Shown: piece after piece, positions 1 through 7,698 of the stretch
Numbering within the stretch: the first letter of the stretch is position 1
Layout of the letters: each line of letters begins with the position of its first letter
Assembly: GCA_026707225.1 (NCBI GenBank)
Contig: JAPOXG010000095.1
Coordinates: 165,905 to 229,904 of the forward strand
Source of the DNA: Chloroflexota bacterium
GTDB taxonomy: Bacteria > Chloroflexota > Anaerolineae > Aggregatilineales > Phototrophicaceae
Direction of reading: 5' to 3'
Length of the DNA: 64,000 bases
The notes under the pieces: model-generated
Database searches by the model: none
Told to the model about the DNA's origin: nothing
Seen by the model: the letters and a program-made list of their open reading frames with translations, nothing else
Translations under genes and position numbers: made by a program

Positions 1-1
1 T

Positions 2-112
2 GGCCCGCATCGCGAAAGTCGCTACGAATGGTGGCGGGTACAAACGGCAAACTTTGTCGTCGGCTGGATCGCTGCCAAGATCGATGGCAACCCGACGGTA
101 AGGGAATTCTAA
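2..112 (+). CDS. C-terminal end of an SH3-like domain protein (partial)
   Basis: An open frame enters from the left edge and stops with TAA at 110-112, giving 36 residues. The pattern of aromatic residues, a Val-Gly-Trp-Ile step and a short polar tail resembles the last strands of bacterial SH3 domains, which in secreted proteins often bind peptidoglycan or act as spacers. Only the tail is present, so the rest of the architecture and the function cannot be read. The 76 bases between this stop and the next start hold nothing I recognise. Confidence 0.45.
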   Translation, partial: GPHRESRYEWWRVQTANFVVGWIAAKIDGNPTVREF

Positions 113-188
113 GCGCCGAATGCAATTGCGCTTGTCCAGGCTGAACTCTACTATGACACTCGCATCCAGGCGGACACCTTGAAGACTT

Positions 189-1166
189 ATGCAGAGTAAA
201 CCGCTAGTCAGCATTGTTATTCCAACATACAACCGCCGGCTGTACGTCGCCGACGCCATCGAAAGCTGCCTGGCTCAGACCTACCGCAACTGCGAGATAA
301 TCGTCGTAGATGATGGCAGCAGCGATGGCAGTGAAGCCTTTCTGCATGCGCGATTCGGCGATCGCATTCTTTATTTTTTCCAGGACAATCAAGGACCCGG
401 CATCGCCCGCAATCGCGGCATTGACGCGGCTGGTGGAGAGTTCATTCACTTTCTCGACGCCGATGATCAGCTGCATGAACGCAAAATTGAGATTGGCTTG
501 GAGGCATTCCGCCGGCATCCCGACGTTTCGGTCATCTACACGCACTACCAGCAGGTGGCGAGCGACGGCTCGACGCCCGTCGAAACAGGAACATTTGAGG
601 GCTATACTGACGATGTCTATTGCGAGCTTCTGCGCCAGACCGGCTGCCGCATCTTGACCAGCTCCAGCATGTTCCGCAGCGGCGCCTTGCGCGCCGTTGG
701 CGGCTTCGCCGACGATGTCAAGTTTCGCAGCGCCGAAGATTGGGATCTCTTTTTGCGCTTGGCGCTGCGCTTTCGCTTTCACGGCATTGATGAGCCCTTG
801 GTCTATCGGCGCGTGCACAGCGGCATGATCTCTGACGACAAGCTCGCTGGCGCTTACGGGCGCTTGAAGACGATCCAGAACGCGCGTCAGTATGGCAGGG
901 AGCGCTGCATGACGGCGGCGGAGTTCGATCAGTTGGAAGCGGCCAGGCATCATGTTTATGCGCTTTATCTCTGGCGGGCGGGAGAGCATGAGGACGCCCG
1001 GCGTCATTTTCTGCGCGCTGCCCGAATCTTCCCGCCATTAGCCAGGCAGCGCCGCCTCTATGCCTTCTACACGCGCTTTCTTCCGCCGGCATCGCTGGGT
1101 TGGACGCTGGGGCTGGTTCACCGAATGCGGCGACTGCTTGGCAAAAGCGCGCCTGCTGATCCCTGA
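189..1166 (+). CDS. Family 2 (GT-A) glycosyltransferase
   Basis: The 325-residue product opens directly with the GT2 fold: VSIVIPTYNR at residues 7-16, the nucleotide-binding DDGSSDGS at 41-48, and the metal-binding DADD at 90-93 (the DxD motif). These enzymes transfer a sugar from a nucleotide-sugar to a growing glycan, usually at the cytoplasmic face of the membrane. No membrane segment is visible. The C-terminal third is helical and rich in Arg and Ala. The start is ATG 189; no strong ribosome site precedes it. The acceptor cannot be predicted. There are further sugar genes in the window (3775-5157, 13385-14728, 50203-51390) but none adjacent. Confidence 0.9.
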   Translation: MQSKPLVSIVIPTYNRRLYVADAIESCLAQTYRNCEIIVVDDGSSDGSEAFLHARFGDRILYFFQDNQGPGIARNRGIDAAGGEFIHFLDADDQLHERKIEIGLEAFRRHPDVSVIYTHYQQVASDGSTPVETGTFEGYTDDVYCELLRQTGCRILTSSSMFRSGALRAVGGFADDVKFRSAEDWDLFLRLALRFRFHGIDEPLVYRRVHSGMISDDKLAGAYGRLKTIQNARQYGRERCMTAAEFDQLEAARHHVYALYLWRAGEHEDARRHFLRAARIFPPLARQRRLYAFYTRFLPPASLGWTLGLVHRMRRLLGKSAPADP

Positions 1167-1213
1167 TTTAGGTCTTCTGAGGCATGGCGCGAATCAATTC
1201 AAACTGAATGCCG

Positions 1214-1219
1214 TATAAT
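1214..1219 (+). promoter_or_regulatory. Candidate -10 box (TATAAT) of the TPR gene
   Basis: A perfect TATAAT lies 31 bases before ATG 1251. It overlaps the more upstream ATG at 1218, so if it is a real -10 element transcription would start near 1225 and that ATG would lie outside the message. No good -35 box stands at the right distance. Confidence 0.4.
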
Positions 1220-1250
1220 GATTGATGACGGCGCCACTTTAAGGGCGTGC

Positions 1251-2435
1251 ATGATGCCGACCAAGACCAACAGCTTGCGTTACGACATCAGAGAGTTGAT
1301 GAAATCAGGCGCGTTCAACGAGATTGTTGATCGCTGCCACGTGGAGCTGACATTGGCGCGGCGCGAAAACCGGGGCAGCGTCGAAGTGATCGCGCTGCTC
1401 GGATTAGCCGAGGCGCAGACGTCGCTCGGTCACTTCGGCTTCGCCCGTGATTATGTCGGGCAGGCTCTGGAGCGAGCGGAGGATATCCGCTCCGTCAGCT
1501 TGACGGTTGATGCGTTAATTGTGCGAGCTCGCATCGCGCGGGAAGGCTTTTTCCAGACCGCGGAAGCGCATGAAGATTATCGCCGCGCGGTCGACCTCGC
1601 CTTTGAAGCCGGCGATATGCGCCGCTATGGGGGGGCGCTGCTGGGCATGGGCGAGATCGCCGCCAACCCGACCGATTTCAGCAAGCAAGCCTGGCGCGTG
1701 ATCGACATCGCGCGCGAAGCCAATGACGCTCAGATGGAGGCGCGGGCGATACTCTTGCTGTCGAACGCCTTCATTCGCCAGTCTGATTATAATAAAGCCA
1801 GCGACGGCTTGTTGGTGGCGCTTCGCAAGGCGCAGTCCACTCAAGACCGCCTGCTTGAGAGCCTCATCATCGGGCAGCAGGGCTTGGTTCTGACGCAAGC
1901 GGGCGAAACATTCCAGCGCGGTATCGAGCAGCAGTTGACAGCCCTGGAAGTGGCGCGGGGCATGCAGGCGATATTTCATGAATTCATGCGCCTTTATACG
2001 CTCGCCATGACGATGCTGGCGGCAAATGACTTTGACGATGCCCGCAATTATTTTGATCAGATGCTGGCGCTGTCTCAAGATGTCGAACACAAGCCATACG
2101 AAATGTATACCCTGGGCATGCTCGGGCAGTGGCATGAGCTCAGCGGCAAGCTCGATATTGCCATCGCCTATTTTGGACGGGCGGCAGATGCGGCGCGTGA
2201 AGTCGCCAATCCAGGATACGAAGCGCGTTATCTCTACGCGCTCGGGTCAATCTTTCAGTCACGCCGGGACTTTGAAGGCGCCCGCCGGCAATTCTCCCAA
2301 GCGCGCGCGATTTACCGATCGCTCGATGACGGCCGCAACGCCACCCGCGTCAGCGCATCCATTATTTACAGCTATATTCTGGCCTTCGCCTCACGAATTA
2401 TGAAACTGGTAGGATTCCAGCCGAAAGGCGACTGA
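1251..2435 (+). CDS. Tetratricopeptide (TPR) repeat protein
   Basis: The product of about 394 residues is all-helical, with repeated helix pairs carrying TPR spacing (for example AIAYFGRAADAAREVANPGYEA and DFEGARRQFSQARAIYRSLDD near the C-terminus). TPR arrays bind other proteins; no catalytic domain is present, so it is probably a scaffold or adaptor. I prefer ATG 1251 (or 1254) over ATG 1218, because the latter sits inside a TATAAT box. The last 20 residues are more hydrophobic but too short for a confident membrane anchor. The gene stands alone, converging on the Nudix gene. Confidence 0.75.
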   Translation: MMPTKTNSLRYDIRELMKSGAFNEIVDRCHVELTLARRENRGSVEVIALLGLAEAQTSLGHFGFARDYVGQALERAEDIRSVSLTVDALIVRARIAREGFFQTAEAHEDYRRAVDLAFEAGDMRRYGGALLGMGEIAANPTDFSKQAWRVIDIAREANDAQMEARAILLLSNAFIRQSDYNKASDGLLVALRKAQSTQDRLLESLIIGQQGLVLTQAGETFQRGIEQQLTALEVARGMQAIFHEFMRLYTLAMTMLAANDFDDARNYFDQMLALSQDVEHKPYEMYTLGMLGQWHELSGKLDIAIAYFGRAADAAREVANPGYEARYLYALGSIFQSRRDFEGARRQFSQARAIYRSLDDGRNATRVSASIIYSYILAFASRIMKLVGFQPKGD

Positions 2436-2457
2436 GCTCAGTCGTTATCGCCTATGT

Positions 2458-2961
2458 TCAGAGCTCAAGCTCGCCCTTGATCCAAAGCCGGGTCAGCGTG
2501 ATTGACGGGTAGAAAACGAGCGGCGGAAGATTGCCGTGCGCGAACCAGCCGACGGCCGCGGCGTCATCGCCAGCCAGCGCTTCGCCTTCCAGGACTTTGG
2601 CGCTATAAGCAATGATGATGTCGGCGAGGCCGTGATCGCGCTTGGGGAAGACCGCGAGCAGCTTGTCGATGCGCACCTGAAGATGAGTTTCTTCAAGCGT
2701 TTCTCGCCGAGCCGCCGCTTCCGGCGCTTCATCGTAATCGACGAACCCGGCCGGCAGCGCCCATTTGCCTTTGCCAGGATCGACCGCCCGCTGGATCAGC
2801 AAGACGCGATCATCGGCTTCAATGAAGACCACCACAGCGACCTTGGGATCGAAATAGACCGGCAAGTCACAGCGTGGGCAATAGGGCCGTATCCGTCCCG
2901 CTGCGTTTCGGCTTTGCAAGGGTCCGCCGCAGATAGTGCAGAAATTCGCGATTCTGGTCAT
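2458..2961 (-). CDS. Nudix hydrolase with N-terminal zinc ribbon
   Basis: The 167-residue protein has a zinc ribbon (Cys8-x2-Cys11 and Cys28-x2-Cys31) followed by a Nudix domain. The Nudix box is readable: Gly72, Glu78, then RETLEETH at 86-93, with His in place of the usual Gly near the end. The catalytic glutamates 90 and 91 are present. The ribbon-plus-Nudix layout is that of NudC/YjaD-like pyrophosphohydrolases, but the protein is much shorter than NudC (about 260 residues) and I do not see the NADH-specific SQPWxFPxS motif. The substrate is probably a nucleoside diphosphate derivative such as ADP-ribose, which is inference. Start ATG at 2961. Confidence 0.88.
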   Translation of the reverse strand: MTRIANFCTICGGPLQSRNAAGRIRPYCPRCDLPVYFDPKVAVVVFIEADDRVLLIQRAVDPGKGKWALPAGFVDYDEAPEAAARRETLEETHLQVRIDKLLAVFPKRDHGLADIIIAYSAKVLEGEALAGDDAAAVGWFAHGNLPPLVFYPSITLTRLWIKGELEL

Positions 2962-3030
2962 CGAGGCTCCAGCGCCGGCGGCAATGCCATTGACAATCGG
3001 TGGCAGCCAAAATACACTAGCCTAGGATGC

Positions 3031-3112
3031 GCCGGAGTGGCGGAATTGGCAGACGCGCACGACTCAAACTCGTGTACCTTCGGGTGTGTGGGTTCGACTC
3101 CCACCTCCGGCA
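3031..3112 (+). tRNA. tRNA-Leu (anticodon CAA)
   Basis: The acceptor stem GCCGGAG (3031-3037) pairs with CTCCGGC (3105-3111), followed by discriminator A at 3112. The anticodon stem CACGA/TCGTG encloses the loop CTCAAAC, giving anticodon CAA, which reads the Leu codon UUG. A long class II variable arm and a T-arm (GTGGG-TTCGACT-CCCAC) complete the leucine-type structure. The terminal CCA is not fully encoded (ACCT), so it would be added after transcription. Confidence 0.95.
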
Positions 3113-3146
3113 CCTCTCTCCGTTTGTGTACCCCAAGCCTGAACAA

Positions 3147-3692
3147 TCAGCGAAGGCTCCATTTGGACTCCGCTTCGCCTGCTTGCTTGTTTTCGAAGCG
3201 CGCGAGTGTAAAGAGCCAATCCGAAAGTCGATTGATATAGGGCAGCGCTTGCTCGCCGATATCCTGGCTTTCCGCGAGAGCGACGACAAGGCGCTCGGCT
3301 CGGCGGCAGACGGCGCGCGCCAGCTGTATCTGGGCGGCGGCCGGCGTCCCGCCCGGCAAGATGAAGTTGCGCAGCGGCGTCAAATTCTCGCTCATCTGGT
3401 CAATCGCCCCTTCCAACCAGTCAACGTCCGCTTGTGAAACGCGCGTGATCCAATCCGCCTTGGCGTCGAGCGGCGTCGCCAGGTCCGCCCCTAGATGGAA
3501 GAGTTGGCGTTGCGCCTTTTCCAGCCATGCGTCCACCTGCCTGCTCGGCTCGGCTGCGCGCGCGACGCCCAAGACTGAATTGAGTTCGTCGATCGTGCCG
3601 TAGGCCTCGACGCGCGCATGATGTTTGGCCACGCGACCGCCGCCAAACAGAGAGGTCCCGCCCGCGTCGCCCGTTTTGGTATAGATTTTCAT
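3147..3692 (-). CDS. Cob(I)alamin adenosyltransferase, PduO type
   Basis: This enzyme moves the adenosyl group of ATP to cob(I)alamin, making coenzyme B12 in the cytoplasm. The N-terminus carries the family signature: TKTGDAGGTSLFGGGRV (residues 5-21) and RVEAYGTIDELNS just after, which form the ATP site. Further on, LRNFILPGGTPAAAQIQLARAVCRRAERLVV is the conserved central helix with the Arg pair. At 181 residues it is of normal length. I chose ATG 3692, which follows GAGGGG at a good distance and begins exactly where the family begins; an upstream in-frame start would add 17 unconserved residues. It lies 34 bases past the tRNA gene on the other strand. No other B12 gene is near. Confidence 0.93.
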   Translation of the reverse strand: MKIYTKTGDAGGTSLFGGGRVAKHHARVEAYGTIDELNSVLGVARAAEPSRQVDAWLEKAQRQLFHLGADLATPLDAKADWITRVSQADVDWLEGAIDQMSENLTPLRNFILPGGTPAAAQIQLARAVCRRAERLVVALAESQDIGEQALPYINRLSDWLFTLARFENKQAGEAESKWSLR

Positions 3693-3774
3693 CTCATTCC
3701 CCTCATCACGGTTCAGCGTCTTGCGGTCATGCCACACCGCCAATCGAATTCCAGCCCGACGCAGATGTCATGCC

Positions 3775-5157
3775 TCATCCCCGTCTCCCTCGCCGCTCAA
3801 AGAGCTCCCCCAGCGCGATGCCGGCGAAAACAACCCAGACCAGCTCGACGGGAAAAAGGTAACGCGGCAGCGCCAGCAGAAAGAAATGAACCGCGACGGT
3901 GTAAGCCAGGAATCCCGCGATCGGCGCGGCCCTGACCCAACGATTGCGCGACCAGAACATGCCAAGAAGACCGAAGCCGATGCCGATATAGTGGAAGATC
4001 CAGAACATCAACTTGATGGCGAAGCCTTCAATCTGAAGCAGCTGCGTGAAACCCTCAAGTGATCGATCTTCGAAGAGCCATTTGCGTCCGGCGCCGACTA
4101 CGCTGATATCGCCGAATGAGGTCGTCCCGTGCGGCTGAAGAATCGAATAGGCAAGTTCTTCAGCGCGGAGAGCCAGATAGCCTCTCGGATCCGCGCTTAC
4201 AATGGCGGCAATCTTGCTGACGTAAGTTTCGGTTGCGTGGTTGTATTTGCAGTCAACTTCGCAGCCGGGGGGCGTGTTGACTTCTACGCCTTCCAGCAGA
4301 AGACGGTCATTGTGCTCCGGCGCGCCATCGTTGCGCTCCGCGCCGCGCCACAAGGCGCCCATCATCTGGTCGCTAACGATGATGAAGCGATTCCAGCTCA
4401 CGAGATTGTAGACCGTCCAGGTGGATACGACCGCCGTGTACACGATGAGCATGAGCAAAGCGCGACCGCGCCAGTTGCGCAAGAGCTGGCGGCGGCTCAA
4501 CAAAACGAGATGAAGAATCAGGACGACCGGGAAAAGCACTGACACGCCGCGTGTCAAGGTCGCCAGGCCGAATGCGGCCGCCGACAGCGCCAGCACGCTT
4601 GCTTCGCCGATTCGCCTGCTGCGCCAGTCACCGACAAGCCCGGCGATGGTTTCAATGTAGAGCCATAGACCCAGCGCGAGAAAGAATATGTACAGCGTTT
4701 CCGTGCCAATCTGCGCCGGTTCGGCGACGAAGGCGGGATGCAGCGCCGCCAGCGACGCGGCAATCAGACCGGCGCGGTCCTTGCCAGAGATGATCGTCGC
4801 CAGCCGACAAGCCAGATACACGGTCGCGATCGAGGCCAGGCACTGGACGAGGCGAATGGCGATGATCGCTTCGTGGTCGGGCAGGAAGACCTGAAAGACG
4901 CCGACAAAAATGACGTATAATGGCGCTGGCTTTAGATTAGAGTTATAGAAGGGGATGTCGCGGATCCAGCCGTGTTCCTTCCCGCTGAAGAAGCCCGCGC
5001 CATTGGCCAGATAACCGCTGCTGTCGCCACCGGTGGCGCCGGTGTACTGCTCCAGCGTCGGCTGCTCCAGCGCATAGGCGACGCGCAAAACGAAACCGAG
5101 CAGCAGGATAGCCGTCAGCAGCCAAACGCTGCGCCCCTCAATGCGTACTGACGTCAA
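3775..5157 (-). CDS. Membrane glycosyltransferase of the GT39/ArnT-like family
   Basis: The 460-residue protein has about ten hydrophobic membrane segments. The first periplasmic loop carries GGDSSGYLANG (residues 43-53), where the Asp45 region matches the catalytic acidic loop of the PMT/ArnT (GT-C) superfamily. Such enzymes use polyprenyl-phosphate sugars to modify proteins or lipids outside the cytoplasm. The middle part holds LIAASLAALHPAFVAEPAQIGTETLY, the usual second conserved stretch with its Glu. The substrate is not predictable. About 190 bases separate its start from the next gene, which runs the other way. Confidence 0.8.
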   Translation of the reverse strand: MTSVRIEGRSVWLLTAILLLGFVLRVAYALEQPTLEQYTGATGGDSSGYLANGAGFFSGKEHGWIRDIPFYNSNLKPAPLYVIFVGVFQVFLPDHEAIIAIRLVQCLASIATVYLACRLATIISGKDRAGLIAASLAALHPAFVAEPAQIGTETLYIFFLALGLWLYIETIAGLVGDWRSRRIGEASVLALSAAAFGLATLTRGVSVLFPVVLILHLVLLSRRQLLRNWRGRALLMLIVYTAVVSTWTVYNLVSWNRFIIVSDQMMGALWRGAERNDGAPEHNDRLLLEGVEVNTPPGCEVDCKYNHATETYVSKIAAIVSADPRGYLALRAEELAYSILQPHGTTSFGDISVVGAGRKWLFEDRSLEGFTQLLQIEGFAIKLMFWIFHYIGIGFGLLGMFWSRNRWVRAAPIAGFLAYTVAVHFFLLALPRYLFPVELVWVVFAGIALGELFERRGRRG

Positions 5158-5322
5158 GCCAACTCCCGTTGAAGCCGCCGGAAAACGAAGGAATCAGCAG
5201 GGATCATCCCCAGGACAGGTCCACAATCCGGTCCAATTCTTGGGCCTCTTTGTACCCTTATATTACATACAGACCCGCGCTTATCCATCATTGTTTGTTC
5301 TGTTGCCTTCCCTCAATCCGAC

Positions 5323-5328
5323 TATAAT
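5323..5328 (+). promoter_or_regulatory. Candidate -10 box (TATAAT) before the PyrK-like gene
   Basis: A perfect TATAAT lies 22 bases before ATG 5350, with the ribosome site GGGAGA between. T-rich sequence lies upstream but no clear -35 box at 16-18 bases. It would drive the PyrK-like/PyrD-like pair, giving a very short leader. Confidence 0.4.
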
Positions 5329-5349
5329 TGATCAAGAGGGAGACGGCGA

Positions 5350-6108
5350 ATGAAAGAGACACAAGCGTACATTGAGCGGATCAAGCGGGTCAATCGTGGG
5401 CATCAGCGGCTGGAACTGGCGGTGGATCAATCGCTATCGGCGATGCTCGCCGGGCAAGCGATGCTCGTGCGCCGCATCGACAAGGATTACGATTCCGAAC
5501 AATGGGATCCCTATCTGCGCGAGCTCTGGTTCCCGGTGGAGATCCAGGCGCGCAATATCGTCATCGTGGAGCGCCCGGCCCGCGCCCATTTCCTTCCAGG
5601 CCAACTGTTGAGCATCATCGGTCCGGTCGGCAGGCCCTTTAGATTCCGCCACAATCTGCGCAATATCCTGCTCATTGCCTATCATACTACGCCAGCGGCG
5701 CTGCTGCTGATGCTGCCGCCGCTCTTGGCGAAGCAGGTTGGCATAACACTGGTCCTGATGGGATCGGCCAGGCAATATGAAACGAGTCATTTGTCGGAGG
5801 AAGTCGAGGTCATCCAGGCGGACGATGACCTGACTTGGCCAGACATGGTGATGACATTGGGCTGGGCTGATCAAGTCTTTGTCGTGGTCGGGCAGGGAGA
5901 CGAATGGGGATACTATCGCGATGTCATGCGGCTGATGCGCGAACGACAAGCCGACATGCCGACGAACTACGCCTTTGCTGTCATACAGCGCGATCTGCCC
6001 TGCGGCGTCGGCGCCTGCCATGCCTGCGCGCTCAACCTGCGCGGCGCCCCAAAGCTGCCTTGTGTGGATGGTCCCGCTTTTGACTTGACTGACTTGCGTT
6101 TGAATTAG
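5350..6108 (+). CDS. Divergent PyrK-like iron-sulfur electron-transfer protein
   Basis: The last 45 residues of this 252-residue protein contain CGVGACHACALN and a final Cys in LPCVDGPAFDL. This is the CxxGxCxxC...C iron-sulfur ligand set of PyrK, the electron-transfer subunit of type 1B dihydroorotate dehydrogenase. The preceding region keeps the order of a ferredoxin-reductase fold, but the flavin motif RxYS and the Gly-rich nucleotide loop (GGGxGxAP) are not recognisable; the corresponding stretch is ILLIAYHTTPAALLLMLPPLL. It therefore probably holds the cluster while binding FAD or NAD differently or not at all. It sits 15 bases before a PyrD-like gene, so the two are probably one operon. 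RBS GGGAGA precedes ATG 5350. Confidence 0.7.
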   Translation: MKETQAYIERIKRVNRGHQRLELAVDQSLSAMLAGQAMLVRRIDKDYDSEQWDPYLRELWFPVEIQARNIVIVERPARAHFLPGQLLSIIGPVGRPFRFRHNLRNILLIAYHTTPAALLLMLPPLLAKQVGITLVLMGSARQYETSHLSEEVEVIQADDDLTWPDMVMTLGWADQVFVVVGQGDEWGYYRDVMRLMRERQADMPTNYAFAVIQRDLPCGVGACHACALNLRGAPKLPCVDGPAFDLTDLRLN

Positions 6109-6123
6109 CGCTGCAGGCTGCTG

Positions 6124-7053
6124 ATGGCAATCGAAATTGCGCGTCCGGGTAAAACCAGTTTGATCGTTGCGACGCCAGTCCTGCCGGCCGCCGGGACTGT
6201 CGGCTTTGGCGACCGCTACCGATCGCTGATCGACTTTGACAAGCTAGGCGCTATCGTGACCAATCCAGCCACGATTGAACCCTGGAGCCCGGCCGCAGGC
6301 ACACGCGTTATCTCGCTTGATGCCGGCGTATTGATTCACACCGGTCTGCCCAATCCCGGGCTCGCAAAGGTGATCAGCCGGAATCGCCGCGCCTGGGCGA
6401 GCCTGCCGATTCCGGTCATTTTGCATCTGGTCGCGACTTCGGTATCCCAAATAAGACGGGCTGTCGAATTGATCGACGGCGTGGATGAGATTGCCGCCGT
6501 CGAACTCGGTTTGAGCGATGACATTCACGAACCTGAGGCTGTCGATCTGGTGGCGGAAGCGGCGCGTCTGGAAAAACCCTTGCTGGCGCGATTGCCCTTT
6601 TACGAGGCTTACCAATTGGCATTGCCTATCGCGGAAGCCGGGGCCGACGCGCTGGTGTTGACGGCGCCGCCGCGCGGAACCGCTCGTGATCGACACACGG
6701 GGCGGCTGGTTAGCGGGCGCTTGTACGGACCACTGATCAAGCCGATGATTCTGCGTCTGGTGGGTCGGCTGCGGCGTCAGCTTCCCGCTGAGATTCCGAT
6801 CATCGCTTCCGGCGGCGTCCACTCGCCGCAGGACGCGCGCGACTACATAGACGCCGGGGCGGTTGCCGTGCAAGTGGATGCGGCGACCTGGGCGCAGCCA
6901 AAAATGCTGGAGCGAATCGCTCGCGACTTGGGCGGCTGGATCGCCACCAGGCAAAGGGACGCGCTGCCGGACGAGTGGAATCCAGACATGAGCCATACCG
7001 AGGCGATACAACGGCGCGTAGCTCAAGCCGGCTCGCGGCGCGAATCAGACTAA
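6124..7053 (+). CDS. Divergent dihydroorotate dehydrogenase-like TIM-barrel protein
   Basis: The 309-residue product follows the layout of class 1 PyrD: TPVLPAAGTVGFGDRY at the start, HTGLPNPGLAKV, a central GADALVLTAPP, then IPIIASGGVHSPQDARDYIDAGAVAVQV with the phosphate-binding loop near the C-terminus. Several hallmark residues are missing. The NxSCPN active-site segment is replaced by ELGLSDDIHEP (no catalytic Cys), and the lysine of the KT(I/L)T segment is replaced (TNPATIEP). The flavin phosphate site therefore looks intact while dihydroorotate chemistry looks unlikely. The PyrK-like gene just upstream supports an electron-transfer pair with a different substrate. The alternative is a true but extremely divergent PyrD. 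Confidence 0.65.
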   Translation: MAIEIARPGKTSLIVATPVLPAAGTVGFGDRYRSLIDFDKLGAIVTNPATIEPWSPAAGTRVISLDAGVLIHTGLPNPGLAKVISRNRRAWASLPIPVILHLVATSVSQIRRAVELIDGVDEIAAVELGLSDDIHEPEAVDLVAEAARLEKPLLARLPFYEAYQLALPIAEAGADALVLTAPPRGTARDRHTGRLVSGRLYGPLIKPMILRLVGRLRRQLPAEIPIIASGGVHSPQDARDYIDAGAVAVQVDAATWAQPKMLERIARDLGGWIATRQRDALPDEWNPDMSHTEAIQRRVAQAGSRRESD

Positions 7054-7075
7054 AAGCAGGGACATCTTGCGAGTC

Positions 7076-7393
7076 ATGCCTGAGTACGATTTCCGTTGTG
7101 ACGCCTGCGGGCATCGCTTCACCCTTCGCTTCAAAAGCTACGCCTCCTACGATGCGGCGGCGCGGCGCTGTCCCGAATGCAAAGCCGGCGAATTGACTCG
7201 CTTGATCACCCAAGTGGCGATTCCCAAATCGGGCAAGGATTATCGCAGCATGTCTTCAAGGGAGATGCTCTCGGTTTTGGAATCGGGCGAAACGAGGCAG
7301 GTGGATGAAATGTTTAGGCAAGTTGGCGGGGGCTCTGGGTCTGGCGCTGCTGGCTCCGGCTCGCCCTCGATTAAATCGGCCGATGCAGATTGA
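7076..7393 (+). CDS. FmdB-family zinc ribbon protein
   Basis: The N-terminus MPEYDFRCDACGHRF followed by RRCPECKAGEL is the FmdB/CxxC_CxxC regulatory zinc ribbon: two CxxC pairs about 24 residues apart. The tail is Gly/Ser-rich and disordered, as in the family. Function is poorly known; the name comes from a putative regulator of formamidase. I chose ATG 7076 because the family begins MPxYxxxC. A TTG at 7067 has the better-spaced AGGGA site (4 bases) and would add three residues, so the start is not certain. It follows the PyrD-like gene closely, in the same direction. Confidence 0.85.
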   Translation: MPEYDFRCDACGHRFTLRFKSYASYDAAARRCPECKAGELTRLITQVAIPKSGKDYRSMSSREMLSVLESGETRQVDEMFRQVGGGSGSGAAGSGSPSIKSADAD

Positions 7394-7395
7394 GA

Positions 7396-7677
7396 TTATA
7401 AGAACCAATCGCGCAGGGCGTCGCGCGTTTCATCAATGATTGCTTCCCAGGGTTGATCGGGCGCGCGTGTTATCGTTAGGCGGTCGCTTTCAATGGTCAG
7501 CATCTTGATGCCATCGACAGCCCCGAAGAGCAACTGCGCGATTGGCGAGCCGGAGTCGCCCGCCTGCGGATTCAGGTATCGTTCTTCATCATCCTCGGTC
7601 AACGATTGGTTGACGTAAAGGTCGGCGACATTTGGGTCATCACTGTATTCGACCTCTACCGTGACGTATTCAGACAT
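7396..7677 (-). CDS. Stand-alone Nfu/NifU N-terminal-like domain protein
   Basis: The 93-residue protein ends SPIAQLLFGAVDGIKMLTIESDRLTITRAPDQPWEAI, which matches the N-terminal domain of Nfu-type iron-sulfur scaffolds (the SPLAxxLFxxxGVxxVxxxxDFITVTK pattern). The C-terminal NifU domain with its CxxC is absent, and there is no cysteine beyond the optional upstream extension, so it cannot hold a cluster itself. It may help target or fold Fe-S scaffolds. Its reading frame begins directly after the agmatine deiminase stop (7699), so translation may be coupled; a GTG at 7695 is an alternative start. Confidence 0.65.
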   Translation of the reverse strand: MSEYVTVEVEYSDDPNVADLYVNQSLTEDDEERYLNPQAGDSGSPIAQLLFGAVDGIKMLTIESDRLTITRAPDQPWEAIIDETRDALRDWFL

Positions 7678-7698
7678 CGCGCAACCCAGTTCCACCCC

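Noticed and set aside
2536..3240. Plus-strand frame across the Nudix gene and the tRNA
   Set aside because: Runs through a tRNA gene and is opposite a clear Nudix hydrolase.
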